Source: Frankiaceae bacterium
GTDB taxonomy: Bacteria; Actinomycetota; Actinomycetes; Mycobacteriales; SCTD01
DNA: 14,481 nucleotides
Assembly (NCBI GenBank): GCA_947479995.1
Contig: CANKBT010000038.1
Location: forward strand, 1 to 14,481
Reading direction: 5' to 3'
How positions within the stretch are numbered: position 1 is the stretch's first letter; every line of letters starts with the position of its first letter. The notes beneath the pieces are model-generated. The model was not told the origin of the DNA. It did no database searches and was given only the letters and a program-made list of their open reading frames with translations. Positions 1 to 5,881 of this stretch are shown here, piece by piece. Both the position numbers and the translations under genes were made by a program.

Positions 1-226
1 CGCCGCGCAGCGGCTCGGCCAGGCGCCAGCCGGCCGCGTCGGCGGCACGCAGCTCGGCGGCCAGCGCGCGCAGGGCGGCGGCCGCGGCGGCCAGGTCGGG
101 CACGCCGTCGAGCTGCCAGCGGTGGCGCGTCGCGTGCGACGAGCCGGGCCAGGGCGAGGGCGGCCGCGGGTCGGCGGCGCCGGAGGCGGAGGAGGAGGTG
201 GTGGTGCGGTCGGGCTCGGTGGTCAT
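1..226 (-). CDS. Hypothetical protein, N-terminal part only
   Basis: Only the first 75 codons are inside the window; the reading frame leaves through the left edge. The ATG at 226 is preceded by a GGGGAG Shine-Dalgarno about 4 bases upstream, which supports the start. The first ~30 residues are low-complexity Thr/Ser/Pro. After that comes a segment starting HRWQLDGVPDLAAAAAALRA that looks like a short strand followed by an Ala/Leu-rich amphipathic helix, ending in GWRLAEPLRG. This resembles small uncharacterised actinobacterial proteins of about 100 residues, but I cannot name a family or function. The third-position GC bias of this frame agrees with real coding. Confidence 0.6.
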   Translation of the reverse strand, partial: MTTEPDRTTTSSSASGAADPRPPSPWPGSSHATRHRWQLDGVPDLAAAAAALRALAAELRAADAAGWRLAEPLRG

Positions 227-360
227 GGCGCTCCCCGGGCGGGCCGGTGCGCGGTCGACGGGTGCCCGGCGCGGTGCCGGTCCAGCGCCGCCGCGCCCGC
301 CCCGCGGAGGGTCGGGCCGGCGGGAGTGCTCGAGGCTCGAGGGCCCGCGCCGGCGGCCGC

Positions 361-570
361 CATGGTGCCACGGTCAGGGGCGTCGCGGGCGGGGGTGCAG
401 CGACGGGAGCGCCGAAGACGCCCGGCCCTCGCGGCTCGTCGCGATCACTGCACGCGCGGGCGCGGAGGCGGCGGCCCACGGGTGCAGCGATCACGACAGC
501 GCCGGACCCGATCGCGACCACTGCACGCGCGCAGCGCCCGTGGCCCCCGGCGTGCAGAGACCGCCCGGGG
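361..570. repeat. Alternating inverted copies of a GTGCAG-centred repeat in a non-coding gap
   Basis: The gap 227-581 holds no convincing gene. Within it, a motif close to GCGTGCAGTGATCGCGAC occurs five times in strictly alternating orientation. GTGCAG cores are at 395-400 (+), 448-453 (-), 482-487 (+), 521-526 (-) and 552-557 (+). The inner three copies are best preserved (438-457, 479-496, 510-530); the outer two are degraded beyond the core. Copies 2 and 3 are complementary over 16 bases with only two wobble pairs, so the region can fold into strong imperfect hairpins. This is the layout of REP/BIME-like intergenic elements. It could also act as a transcription barrier between the left-edge gene and udgX, both on the minus strand. 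Confidence 0.6.
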
Positions 571-581
571 TGCGGGGGGGC

Positions 582-1226
582 TCAGCCCGCGAGCACCTCG
601 GCGGCGACCCGCAGGTCGGCGACGAGCCCGGCCATCGCCTCCTCGCGGCGGTCCTCGGCGCGCAGCACGGACGACGGGTGCACGGTCGCCATGACGCGCC
701 CGCCGCCGTCGCGGTGCATGACGACGCCGCGCTGCTGCGTCACCTTGAACGACGGGCCGAGCAGGGCCTTGGCCGCGGTGGCGCCGAGCAGCACGACGAG
801 GTCCGGCCGCACCGCGTCGAGCTCGGCGCCGAGCCACGGCGTGCAGGCGGCGACCTCGTACGCGTCGGGCGTGGCGTGGATGCGCCGCTTGCCGCGGGGC
901 GTGAACTTGAAGTGCTTGACGGCGTTGGTCACGTAGACGTCGGTGCGGTCGACGCCCGCCTCGTCGAGCGCCTGCACGAGCAGCCGGCCGGCGGGGCCGA
1001 CGAACGGCAGCCCCTGGGTGTCCTCGACGTCGCCGGGCTGCTCGCCGACGAGCGCCAGCCGCGCCGAGGTGCCACCGCGGCCGAAGACCGTCTGCGTCGC
1101 CGGCTCCCACAGCGGGCAGCCGCGGCAGCCGGCGGCCGCGTCGCGCAGGGCGTCGAGCGAGCGGTCCTCGGGCAGGAAGGCGGCGGCCGTGGGCCAGTCG
1201 GCGTCGCGGCGGGTGCGGGGCGGCAT
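582..1226 (-). CDS. udgX: UdgX-type uracil-DNA glycosylase (UDG superfamily, Fe-S)
   Basis: A 214-residue protein of the UDG superfamily that recognises uracil in DNA; the UdgX class is known to become covalently attached to the abasic site it makes. Visible motifs are C34-x2-C37 near the N-terminus, motif A GEQPGD at 61-66 followed by a GLPFVGPAG loop, the UdgX-specific insert KRRIH at 113-117, C128, and motif 2 HPSSVLR at 183-189. H117 aligns with the His that crosslinks to DNA in the Mycobacterium smegmatis enzyme (H109). The position of the third family-4 cluster cysteine appears to be H105 (VKHFKF), as in other UdgX proteins. An earlier in-frame start at 1304 would overlap the divergent gene at 1289 and adds no conserved sequence, so the ATG at 1226 is preferred. 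There is no clear Shine-Dalgarno; a TACGAG box lies 6 bases upstream. Length fits the family. Confidence 0.93.
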   Translation of the reverse strand: MPPRTRRDADWPTAAAFLPEDRSLDALRDAAAGCRGCPLWEPATQTVFGRGGTSARLALVGEQPGDVEDTQGLPFVGPAGRLLVQALDEAGVDRTDVYVTNAVKHFKFTPRGKRRIHATPDAYEVAACTPWLGAELDAVRPDLVVLLGATAAKALLGPSFKVTQQRGVVMHRDGGGRVMATVHPSSVLRAEDRREEAMAGLVADLRVAAEVLAG

Positions 1227-1288
1227 GGCGCGCTCGTACCCCGCGCGCGGCACCCGCACCACGGGGCCCGAGGGGGCAGGATCGCCGC

Positions 1289-1804
1289 GTGGACACCCGT
1301 GCACCGCTCGCCGGCTGGCGCCTCGTCGCCCTCGGAGACCCCGACCACCTGGACGTCGTCGACGCCGAGGGCGCGCGACGGGCGACGGTCGTCGGCCTCA
1401 AGCACCCGGTGTTCCTGCGCGGGCGGCAGGTGCTGCCGGTGCACCTGCCGGACGGCCGGCAGACGACGCTGACCAACGGCACGTCGGTCTGGGGCACGCG
1501 GCGCCACCGCACGCGGGGGCTGCTCCCGCTCGACGGGGTCTCCTACGTGCTGCAGCACCGCAGCTGGCGCAAGGCCCGGCTGCTGCGCGACGGCCACTGC
1601 CTCGCCGTGCTGCGCAGGGACGACGACAAGCCCCTCCGCAAGAAGCTCGCCGAGACCTGGAAGGGCGCCACGCCGGTGCCGGAGGTCGAGCTGCGGGCGA
1701 CGCTGTCGGGCGACGACCTCCTGGCGCTGGCGCTCACGGGGCTCGTGCTGCGGCCCGGCCGGGAGAACCTGCCGAGCAAGGTGCTGTCGAACGTGACGTT
1801 CTAG
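1289..1804 (+). CDS. Conserved-looking hypothetical protein, 171 aa
   Basis: Unrecognised soluble protein. It starts at a GTG, with a purine-rich GGGGGCAGG stretch and a CAGGAT box just upstream, so it could be either leadered or leaderless. The composition is that of a beta-rich globular domain: regular alternation of short strands such as LKHPVFLRGRQVLPVHL and GVSYVLQHRSWRKARLLRDG, with a basic middle. No signal peptide, TM helix or metal motif is visible. A fold related to tubby/LURP-one beta-barrels is conceivable from the strand pattern but this is a guess. It lies divergent from udgX (62-base gap) and convergent with the spl-family gene, so the repair context is only positional. The stop codon overlaps the stop of the facing gene. 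Confidence 0.75.
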   Translation: MDTRAPLAGWRLVALGDPDHLDVVDAEGARRATVVGLKHPVFLRGRQVLPVHLPDGRQTTLTNGTSVWGTRRHRTRGLLPLDGVSYVLQHRSWRKARLLRDGHCLAVLRRDDDKPLRKKLAETWKGATPVPEVELRATLSGDDLLALALTGLVLRPGRENLPSKVLSNVTF

Positions 1805-1838
1805 AACGCGTAGCGCACGCGCAGCCACGGCGTGCGCT
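1797..1838. other. 12-bp palindrome over two overlapping stop codons, plus adjacent hairpin
   Basis: CGTTCTAGAACG at 1797-1808 is a perfect palindrome. Its central CTAG supplies the TAG stop of the plus gene (1802-1804) and the TAG stop of the minus gene (1801-1803). Just downstream in plus direction, AGCGCACGC (1812-1820) and GCGTGCGCT (1830-1838) form a 9-bp stem with a 9-base loop inside the facing gene. The stem could end transcription of the plus gene, but it has no U-tract and lies in coding sequence. Confidence 0.5.
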
Positions 1839-2865
1839 CGGCGATCAGGTCGGTGAGCTCCCGGACGCGCGCGCCCTTGAAGCCGGTGCGGTAGCGCACG
1901 TTGTCGCCACCGGTCTGCGACCGCTTCGCCTCCTGCGTCGCCGGCGTCCAGAGCAGCTGCTCGGCCTTGGGGTGCCAGCGCAGGTTGACCTCGTGCAGGT
2001 CGGCGTTGTGCGTGAGCAGGATGACCTCGGCGGCGGCCTGCGCCTTGAAGGCGTCGCCCGTGCCCGCGGCCAGGTCGTCGAGCAGCTGCGCCCAGTCGCG
2101 CAGCCAGCCGTCGCGCACCACGACCGGCGACAGGTTGACGTGCACCTCGTAGCCCGCGGCGACGAAGTCGTCGACCGCGGCGATGCGGTCGGCGACGCGG
2201 TCGGTGCGCACGTCGAGCAGGCGGCTGTCGCTGTCGGGCATGAGCGAGAAGCGCACGCGCGTGCGGCCCTGCGGGTCCCAGTCGAGCAGGTCGCGGTTGA
2301 CGTGCTTGGTGGCGAACGACGCCTTGGCGGTCGGGAGCCCGCGGAACAGCGCCACGAGGTCGTGCACGTTGTCCGACAGCCGGGCGTCGACCGAGCAGTC
2401 GCTGTTCTCCCCGATGTCGTAGACCCAGGCCTGCGGGTCGACCTGGTCGGGCACCTGCTTGACGCCCTGCCGCGCGACGTGGCGCGCGGTGTAGCGGGTG
2501 ATCTGCTCGATGTTGGCGAAGACGGTGACGGGGTTGGAGAAGCCCTTGCGCCGCGGCACGTAGCAGTACGCGCAGGCCATCGCGCAGCCGTTGGCGGTCG
2601 AGGGCGCGACGAAGTCCGACGAGCGCCCGTTGGGCCGCGCGGTGAGCGACTTCTTGACCCCGAGCACGAGCGCCTCGGTCTTGATGCGCACCCAGCGCGC
2701 GGCGTTGGCCTCGTCGCCGGCGAGCTCGGGGATGCGCCAGTGCGAGGCCACCTCGACGCGCTCGGCGTCGGGCCAGCGCGCGAGCACCTCCTGGCCCCGG
2801 GGCAGCTCCGCGGCGGCGGGTTCGAGGTAGATCCGGCGGACGTCCAGCAGGGTGCGCGTCGTCAT
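1801..2865 (-). CDS. Spore photoproduct lyase-family radical SAM protein
   Basis: A 354-residue radical SAM enzyme. The cluster motif C94-x3-C98-x2-C101 (ANGCAMACAYCY) is intact and would bind the [4Fe-4S] cluster that cleaves S-adenosylmethionine. Length, the flanking SHWRIPELAG and VKKSL segments and the C-terminal TGFKGARVRELTDL region match the actinobacterial branch annotated as spore photoproduct lyase family. True SplB repairs the UV spore photoproduct and uses a catalytic Cys in an SCTSD context. Here the aligned segment reads GENSDCS, with a Cys (C157) a few residues later, so the substrate may differ. The ATG at 2865 is 23 bases after the photolyase stop; an AGGGG lies immediately before it, unusually close. 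Co-orientation with the photolyase suggests one transcript and a DNA-repair role, although that role is inferred. Confidence 0.85.
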   Translation of the reverse strand: MTTRTLLDVRRIYLEPAAAELPRGQEVLARWPDAERVEVASHWRIPELAGDEANAARWVRIKTEALVLGVKKSLTARPNGRSSDFVAPSTANGCAMACAYCYVPRRKGFSNPVTVFANIEQITRYTARHVARQGVKQVPDQVDPQAWVYDIGENSDCSVDARLSDNVHDLVALFRGLPTAKASFATKHVNRDLLDWDPQGRTRVRFSLMPDSDSRLLDVRTDRVADRIAAVDDFVAAGYEVHVNLSPVVVRDGWLRDWAQLLDDLAAGTGDAFKAQAAAEVILLTHNADLHEVNLRWHPKAEQLLWTPATQEAKRSQTGGDNVRYRTGFKGARVRELTDLIAERTPWLRVRYAF

Positions 2866-2888
2866 CCCCTGTGCCAACAGCGCCGGGG

Positions 2889-4244
2889 TCAGCGGCCTTC
2901 CTTGACGCGGGCGTAGCGCGCGAGCGCCTCGGTGCGCTCGGCGGCGTGGTCGACCAGCCGCTCCGGGTAGCCCTCCGGCAGGCCGCCGGGGAGCTCCCAG
3001 GGCGTGTGCACGGCCTTGCCGGGCACTTCGCGCAGCTCGGGCACCCAGCGCCGCACGTAGTCGCCGGTGGGGTCGTGCTGGAGCCCCTGGGTGACGGGGT
3101 TGAAGACGCGGAAGTACGGCGAGGCGTCGGTGCCCGTGCCCGCCACCCACTGCCAGCCGTGGTGGTTGCTCGGCAGGTCGCCGTCGACGAGGTGCTGCAT
3201 GAAGTGCCGCGCGCCGCGCTGCCAGCGCAGGTGCAGGTCCTTGGTGAGGAACGACGCGACGATCATGCGCACGCGGTTGTGCACGTACGCCTCGCCGAGC
3301 AGCTGCCGCATGCCGGCGTCGACGATCGGGAAGCCGGTGCGCCCCTGCGCCCACGCCGCGAAGCGGCGGTCGGCCTCCGGCCCCTCGTCGTACTCCAGGC
3401 CCGCCAGCGCCGGGTTGAGGTCGTCGCGCGCGGTGGCGGGGCGGTGCCACATGACGTCGGCGTAGAAGTCGCGCCACACCAGCTCGTCGGCGAGCGTGCG
3501 CGCGCCGTCGTCGTCGCCGAGCACCGCGTGCATGGTCCGCGGGTGGATGCAGCCGTACTTGAGGTACGGCGACATGCGCGACGTGCGGTCGGCGCCCGGG
3601 TCGTTGCGCACCTCGTGGTAGCCGCTGGCGCCGTCGGCGACGTACGCCTTCCAGCGCGCGAGGGCGGCCTCCTCGCCGACGTCGGGCAGCCGCACGTCGC
3701 CGAGGTCGGGGTCGTCGGGCACGCCGTCCGCGCGCACGCCGCCGTCGGTCCAGGCCACGCGCCGCGGGGTGAGCGCGGGGCTGTGCAGCCCGCGGGCGCG
3801 CCACGCCCGCGCGTACGGCGAGTAGACGCGGTAGGGCGAGCCGTCGTCCTTGAGCAGCGTGCCGGGCGTGACGCCGTACGGGCTGCCGGTGGCGACGAGC
3901 GGCACGTCGCCGAGGGCGTCGTGCACCCGGGCGTCGCGCGCGCGGCCGTACGGCCCGTGGTCGCTGCTCACGTGCACGCCGGTGGCGCCGACCTGCCGCG
4001 CGACGGCGGGCACGACCTCCTCGGGGCGGCCGTGCACGACGCGCAGCGCGCCCCCGGTGCGCGCGTCGAGCTCGCGCAGGCAGCGGAACAGGAAGGCGCG
4101 GCGCGGGGCGCCCGACGGGCCGAGGAGCGCGTCGTCGAGCACGAACAGCGGCACCACCTCGTCGGCCTGGTCGCGCGCCGCGAGCAGGGCGGGGTGGTCG
4201 GCGAGGCGCAGGTCGCGGCGGAGCCACAGGACGGACGTCGTCAC
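2889..4244 (-). CDS. phr: Deoxyribodipyrimidine photolyase (class I CPD type)
   Basis: A 451-residue flavoprotein of the photolyase/cryptochrome family, expected to split UV-induced cyclobutane pyrimidine dimers with blue-light energy. The N-terminal antenna domain begins VTTSVLWLRRDLRLADHPAL and runs to about residue 125. The C-terminal FAD domain shows LVWRDFYADVMWHRP (~255-269), GRTGFPIVDAGMRQL (301-315), NRVRMIVASFLTKDL (323-337) and N360-HHGWQW followed by TGTDASPYFRVFNP (370-383). N360 matches the Asn that contacts flavin N5 in the E. coli enzyme (N378), and the aromatic residues around it are kept; the usual NNGGWQW is NHHGWQW here. The frame is open further upstream to 4328, but conserved sequence begins at the GTG at 4244. 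There is no Shine-Dalgarno and a TAGCGT box sits 8 bases before the start. It probably leads a two-gene unit with the radical SAM gene. Confidence 0.95.
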   Translation of the reverse strand: MTTSVLWLRRDLRLADHPALLAARDQADEVVPLFVLDDALLGPSGAPRRAFLFRCLRELDARTGGALRVVHGRPEEVVPAVARQVGATGVHVSSDHGPYGRARDARVHDALGDVPLVATGSPYGVTPGTLLKDDGSPYRVYSPYARAWRARGLHSPALTPRRVAWTDGGVRADGVPDDPDLGDVRLPDVGEEAALARWKAYVADGASGYHEVRNDPGADRTSRMSPYLKYGCIHPRTMHAVLGDDDGARTLADELVWRDFYADVMWHRPATARDDLNPALAGLEYDEGPEADRRFAAWAQGRTGFPIVDAGMRQLLGEAYVHNRVRMIVASFLTKDLHLRWQRGARHFMQHLVDGDLPSNHHGWQWVAGTGTDASPYFRVFNPVTQGLQHDPTGDYVRRWVPELREVPGKAVHTPWELPGGLPEGYPERLVDHAAERTEALARYARVKEGR

Positions 4245-4252
4245 GACGGGCG

Positions 4253-4258
4253 ACGCTA
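4253..4258 (-). promoter_or_regulatory. Candidate -10 element of a leaderless photolyase transcript
   Basis: TAGCGT on the minus strand fits the actinobacterial -10 consensus TANNNT and ends 8 bases before the GTG start at 4244. That is the usual distance from a -10 box to the transcription start, so the mRNA would begin at or near the start codon, in line with the missing Shine-Dalgarno. No good -35 is visible in the surrounding GC-rich sequence. Confidence 0.45.
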
Positions 4259-4373
4259 TCCGCGGGCGCGGCGGCGCGCGCGCCCGGACCGGCCGCAGCG
4301 CGGCACCCACCCGTACGGGGGTGCGCACGTGTCAGTGGGCGCAGGCGCGGCAGGGCTGCGGCGCAGGCGCCAC

Positions 4374-4389
4374 CCGGTGCTCGCACCGG
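4374..4389. repeat. Short inverted repeat upstream of the receiver-like gene
   Basis: CCGGTGC (4374-4380) and GCACCGG (4383-4389) form a perfect 7-bp dyad with a 2-base centre, directly followed by TTGAAC (4390-4395), which could be a -35 box. It lies in the 210-base gap between the divergent photolyase and receiver-like genes. It might be an operator, but no matching -10 box is seen at the correct distance for TTGAAC, so the role is open. Confidence 0.3.
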
Positions 4390-4454
4390 TTGAACAGCCA
4401 GCCGCGCGCTCACGCAGCGGCGCTGCCGTCGCTGCCGGACCACCCGAGGTGCCC

Positions 4455-5048
4455 ATGACGACCGTCGCCCGCCCGAGCCCGCTGCCCGCGTGGACGCCCG
4501 TCGACCGCGCCGGCGCCCAGCGCCGTGCCCTCGCCGCCTGGCACGAGGCGCGCGCCGCCGAGGTGCGGCCCGACCCCGGCGCGTCGATGACGCGCGAGGA
4601 GCGGCTCGACCTGTCGCGCACCAGCGAGGTGCGCGAGCGGGCGCACGCCGCCGTGCTGGAGCGGCTCGGTGCGCCCCTCGCCGCGAGCGACCGCCCGGCC
4701 GCCGTGGTGGCGCACCGGCACGGCTGGCTCCGCCAGGGCCTCGTCGCGCAGCTCGAGGCGCTGGGCGTCGAGGTCGTCGCGAGCGTCGAGGACGGCGCCG
4801 ACGCCGTGGGCGCGGTCGTCGTGGCGCAGCCCGACCTGCTGCTCGTCGAGGACCGGCTGCCGTCGATGCGCGGCCGCACCGTGCTGCTCGCCGCCCGGCG
4901 CTACGCCCCGCACGCGGTGCGCGCGGTGCAGGTCGGCGACGACGTCGTCGAGGACCTGTCGGCCGCGGAGCCCGCGCTGGTCTTCACGCGCGCGACGCGC
5001 CCGGCCGACATGGCCGGGCGGATGGCCGGGGCGCTCGCGCGCCCCTGA
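4455..5048 (+). CDS. Orphan receiver-like (pseudo-receiver) protein without output domain
   Basis: A 197-residue protein starting at an ATG with GAGGT a few bases upstream. Residues 1-75 are Ala/Arg-rich and helical (MTREERLDLSRTSEVRERAH) with no known domain. From about 82 to 193 the sequence follows a CheY-like receiver fold: AAVVAHRHGWLRQGLVAQLEA for strand 1/helix 1 and PDLLLVEDRLPSMRG for strand 3. The acidic pair that binds Mg is replaced by H87-R88. The phospho-acceptor position is Glu (E132), and the conserved Thr/Ser and Lys are not found where expected. It therefore probably cannot be phosphorylated in the usual way; the Glu could mimic the phosphorylated state. There is no HTH or other output domain and no histidine kinase nearby. 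It could be a protein-protein interaction module; the partner is unknown. Confidence 0.75.
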   Translation: MTTVARPSPLPAWTPVDRAGAQRRALAAWHEARAAEVRPDPGASMTREERLDLSRTSEVRERAHAAVLERLGAPLAASDRPAAVVAHRHGWLRQGLVAQLEALGVEVVASVEDGADAVGAVVVAQPDLLLVEDRLPSMRGRTVLLAARRYAPHAVRAVQVGDDVVEDLSAAEPALVFTRATRPADMAGRMAGALARP

Positions 5049-5054
5049 CCCGGG

Positions 5055-5127
5055 TGCCCCCGGAGAGAATCGAACTCCCGACGCCCTCCTTAGGACGGAG
5101 GCGCTCTGTCCACTGAGCTACGGAGGC
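5055..5127 (-). tRNA. tRNA-Arg (anticodon CCT)
   Basis: A full 73-base cloverleaf reads on the minus strand. The acceptor stem GCCTCCG pairs with CGGGGGC (one G-U pair) with discriminator A. The D-arm has TAGCTCAGTGG, the anticodon stem CCTCC/GGAGG encloses loop GTCCTAA with anticodon CCT, and the T-arm has GGTTCGA-type sequence (GAGTTCGATTC). It decodes the rare AGG arginine codon. No CCA is encoded (the 3' flank is CCC). Its promoter is the inverted repeat 8 bases upstream. No integrase or displaced tRNA 3' end is visible nearby, so there is no sign that it is used as an attachment site here. Confidence 0.97.
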
Positions 5128-5134
5128 AGGCGGG

Positions 5135-5161
5135 GTCGAGCGTAGTGCTCCTACGCTCGAC
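5135..5161. promoter_or_regulatory. Perfect inverted repeat with two outward -10 boxes between tRNA-Arg and small ORF
   Basis: GTCGAGCGTAG (5135-5145) and CTACGCTCGAC (5151-5161) are exact reverse complements separated by TGCTC. Each arm carries TACGCT, a TANNNT -10 box, pointing outward: 5152-5157 on plus and 5144-5139 on minus. The plus box ends 7 bases before the GTG at 5165; the minus box ends 11 bases before the tRNA 5' end. One element could thus drive both genes, the plus transcript being leaderless. Neither direction has a good -35. A regulator binding the dyad, or an RNA hairpin, are the alternatives. Confidence 0.5.
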
Positions 5162-5164
5162 GGC

Positions 5165-5353
5165 GTGACGCCCGCGCCCCGCCGCCACCGCCGCGCGGTC
5201 GGCCCGCCCGGCGCGCAGCCGGCGGTGCAGGAGCCGCTGCCCGCGGACGCCCTCGGCGAGGGCCGGGGCGGGGACGCGGAGGGGCGACCGGACGACCGCG
5301 ACGACGAGCGCCTGCGGGCCGACCGGCCGCCCCACCACGACCAGGGGGTCTGA
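5165..5353 (+). CDS. Small charged protein, 62 aa
   Basis: A short frame from GTG at 5165 to TGA at 5353. The first third is basic (RRHRRAVGPP); the rest is acidic and ends with RDDERLRADRPPHHDQGV. The ending resembles the DERLxxDxPPH(W/H) tail of small uncharacterised actinobacterial proteins that I recall, which supports a real gene, but I cannot assign a function. It has no Shine-Dalgarno; the -10 box 7 bases upstream predicts a leaderless message. It is transcribed away from tRNA-Arg and towards the DUF2382 gene. High disorder is expected from its composition. Confidence 0.6.
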   Translation: MTPAPRRHRRAVGPPGAQPAVQEPLPADALGEGRGGDAEGRPDDRDDERLRADRPPHHDQGV

Positions 5354-5359
5354 GCCCCC
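5344..5359 (+). terminator. Possible short hairpin at the stop of the small ORF
   Basis: GGGGG (5344-5348) and CCCCC (5355-5359) can pair across a 6-base loop that contains the TGA stop. It lies between two convergent genes, where a two-way terminator is expected. The stem is short and no U-tract follows. Confidence 0.3.
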
Positions 5360-5377
5360 GTCCTGCTGCCTGGGGTC

Positions 5378-5881
5378 CTACGTCGGGTCGAGGTCGCCCG
5401 TGACGCGCGCGTCGCCCTCGACGTCGATCTCGAGGTGCTCGCGGCGCAGGTCGGCCGTCACCTGGTGCTGCTCGTAGACCGTGTGCTTGCGCACGACGAC
5501 GCGCTCGCGCACGACGAGCCGCTTGGTGACGACGATCTGCTCCTCGAAGACGGGGATCGACAGGCTGCCGTCGGGCAGCGTCTCGACCTCGCCGCTGTCG
5601 GCCTCCGCGTCGGCGACCGCGAGCCGGTCGAGGTCGGCGTGCTCGACGCCGCGCTCGACGTCGTCGACGACGGTGCGCTCCTCGACGGTCTTGCGGGCGC
5701 GCACGGCGCCGATGCCCTCGGTGCGCGTGCCGGTGGTGAGGCGCTCGCCGCGCAGCACCACCTCGTCGCCGAGCGCCGACGCGGTCGTCCGCGTCGTCGT
5801 GTCGGTGCCCTCGACGTCGGCCTCGACGTCGCTGCCCTCGACCTCGACGGGCTCGACGTCACCCGTGCCGCGGCGGCTCAC
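5378..5881 (-). CDS. DUF2382 (YsnF/AvaK-like) stress protein
   Basis: A 167-residue soluble, very acidic protein. After a short acidic leader, DEVVLRGERLTTGTRT (~40-60) opens a DUF2382-type domain with the typical paired strands IPVFEEQIVVTKRLVVRERVVVRKH and a C-terminal EHLEIDVEGDARV. Proteins with this domain (YsnF of Bacillus, AvaK of cyanobacteria) are linked to general stress; the biochemical function is unknown. The frame is open upstream inside the previous gene, but the GTG at 5881 overlaps that gene's TGA in a GTGA arrangement, giving a sensible protein and indicating translational coupling. It is the last gene of the minus-strand island and a distant relative of the DUF2382 half of the protein at 6695-7465. 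Confidence 0.8.
   Translation of the reverse strand: MSRRGTGDVEPVEVEGSDVEADVEGTDTTTRTTASALGDEVVLRGERLTTGTRTEGIGAVRARKTVEERTVVDDVERGVEHADLDRLAVADAEADSGEVETLPDGSLSIPVFEEQIVVTKRLVVRERVVVRKHTVYEQHQVTADLRREHLEIDVEGDARVTGDLDPT

Noticed and set aside
361..570. CRISPR array
   Set aside because: The repeats are short, diverged, alternately oriented and unevenly spaced, with no cas gene in the window.
943..2916. Long plus-strand open frame of 657 codons
   Set aside because: It runs antisense across udgX and the radical SAM gene and through the 1289-1804 gene in another frame; its translation is Arg/Ala/Gly-rich with no motif. Such frames are common at this GC content.
1801..4443. 880-codon minus-strand frame that would fuse the radical SAM protein to a long N-terminal extension
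   Set aside because: The extension is the out-of-frame shadow of the photolyase gene, rich in Arg/Pro/Ala; conserved sequence begins at the ATG at 2865.
2871..5048. 725-codon plus-strand frame ending with the receiver-like protein
   Set aside because: Everything before 4455 is antisense to the photolyase gene; the ATG at 4455 has a Shine-Dalgarno and starts the plausible protein.
5055..5127. tRNA-Arg as an integration site of a genomic island
   Set aside because: No integrase, no repeated tRNA 3' end and no change of base composition was seen on either side.
5135..5161. LexA/SOS box reading of the inverted repeat near tRNA-Arg
   Set aside because: Actinobacterial SOS boxes have the form TCGAAC-N4-GTTCGA; the arms here extend to GAGCGTAG and the spacing does not match.
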